DNA of 64,000 bases from Flabesymbios commensalis (taxonomy: Eukaryota > Annelida > Polychaeta > Terebellida > Flabelligeridae). Positions 63,304 to 64,000 of the stretch are shown in pieces. The stretch is from NCBI GenBank assembly GCA_964017125.1, contig OZ024914.1, forward strand, positions 19,040,126 to 19,104,125, written 5' to 3'. A program made the translations under genes and the position numbers. Position 1 is the first letter of the stretch. Each line of letters opens with the position of its first letter. Under the pieces are notes generated by a model. It saw only the letters and a program-made list of their open reading frames with translations, was not told where the DNA came from and searched no databases.

Positions 63304-63486
63304 CGCTCTAATCTCTGAGGTCAGAATGCCCTCCGCCATCTGGTGAATGAATTGGCTTTACGTGCGAAGCCAGAAGGCTGTATCTGCTTACTTGTAAAGT
63401 AAGTAGATACAGCCTTCTGGCTTCGCACGTAAAGCCAATTCATTCACCAGATGGCGGAGGGCATTCCGACCTCAGAGATTAGAGCG
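63304..63486. repeat. Near-perfect 183-bp palindrome
   Basis: Arms of about 91 bp, from cgctctaatctctgaggtca to its inverse, meet at cttgtaaagtaag near 63395. Only a few mismatches are seen. The outer gaggtc...agatta end is repeated once more at 63487-63500, followed by a further cagatacagccttctggctt copy to 63550. Confidence 0.88.
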
Positions 63487-63550
63487 ACCTCAGAGATTAG
63501 GCTGTATCTACTTACTTTACAAGTAAGCAGATACAGCCTTCTGGCTTTGC

Positions 63551-64000
63551 AAAGGAATATTCACAGCACTATCCCGACGGGTACTGCAATACCTGTATGT
63601 ACATCTTGTGAGATGAGCAGCGCATCGCCACTCCGAAATTAACGTCTATACACTGGTTTCAACCTTAATTCGACGAGGCGGCCAGTAACGTGCTCGCCTA
63701 TAGCCACATTGAGAGAGGATATTATTTCAGGTGATCTGCCAATGCGGGGATTTTCGAATTAATTACAAAGCGAAAATAAAAAATGATAAAAAAAATCACC
63801 GCTATGATCAGATATTGTAAGAAGAAAAACACTAGTTATCATGTCATACCATAGTTAAGTGTTGAACTGCTCCCAGTCACATTTAGCTGGTTTAGCGACA
63901 TCACGTGATCACAGAAGTGTTAAGAATCACCGTTAAACACAATTTCATTTAACAGCAATCAAGTAGCGAAGTAGCTGCCGCAATTCTCAACTAGTAGTGG
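63551..64000. other. Right end of the window, nothing recognised
   Basis: No supported coding sequence. The last 30 bases (gctgccgcaattctcaacta) resemble part of an aaccctttcaagcc-type element cut by the window edge. Confidence 0.4.

Noticed and set aside
1-64000. Retroviral, LTR, Polinton or other virus-like elements, CRISPR arrays, tRNA and rRNA genes
   Set aside because: None was recognised by eye. The tRNA-like boxes at 13904-13952 and 56183-56195 belong to SINEs.

Overview
The window looks like AT-rich genomic DNA of an invertebrate animal, most likely a marine one; a mollusc or other lophotrochozoan is my guess, not a demonstrated fact. The reasons are many short exons with GT-AG borders, crowded short foldback repeats, metazoan-type histone 3' ends, and a thrombospondin with extra domains of a kind reported from invertebrates. 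No rRNA, tRNA, CRISPR or LTR/retroviral element was recognised.

Region 836-51613 (+): one very large gene whose 5' end lies outside the window. I joined 36 exons (about 5.3 kb of coding sequence, roughly 1,770 residues) using splice sites, phases and homology. In order they encode a fibro-slime/PA14-like domain, cadherin repeats, a discoidin (F5/8 type C) domain, ephrin-receptor-like cysteine repeats, EGF domains, thrombospondin type 3 calcium repeats, a thrombospondin C-terminal domain, a LamG/pentraxin-like domain and a basic cleavage site before a short tail. No membrane segment is seen, so it is probably a secreted matrix protein of the mega-thrombospondin kind.

Region 8.7-25.7 kb: a 20.4-kb intron that splits a cadherin repeat of this gene holds an array of small intronless genes. 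Five copies each encode exactly 88 residues, four on the minus strand and one on the plus strand, and a sixth copy is 5'-truncated. Each is followed by a histone mRNA 3' stem-loop (GGCTCTTTTCAGAGCC or close to it) and an AAAGAAAGA-like histone downstream element. Each copy whose promoter is sequenced has a TATA-like box 30 bp before a CA start. The protein is not a histone and I do not recognise it. This is the most likely new system in the window. The array repeats at 3.5-4.3 kb, includes an inverted duplication around a 200-N assembly gap, and carries a second conserved short ORF with a signal-peptide-like start, oriented opposite to the 88-residue gene.

Region 53620-60236 (-): a convergent six-exon gene for a small (about 233 residues) protein with four predicted membrane segments, family unknown.

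The rest is intron and intergenic sequence filled with several families of short foldback elements, two tRNA-derived SINEs, two LINE 3' ends and some minisatellites. Many foldbacks lie within 20-40 bp of exon borders.
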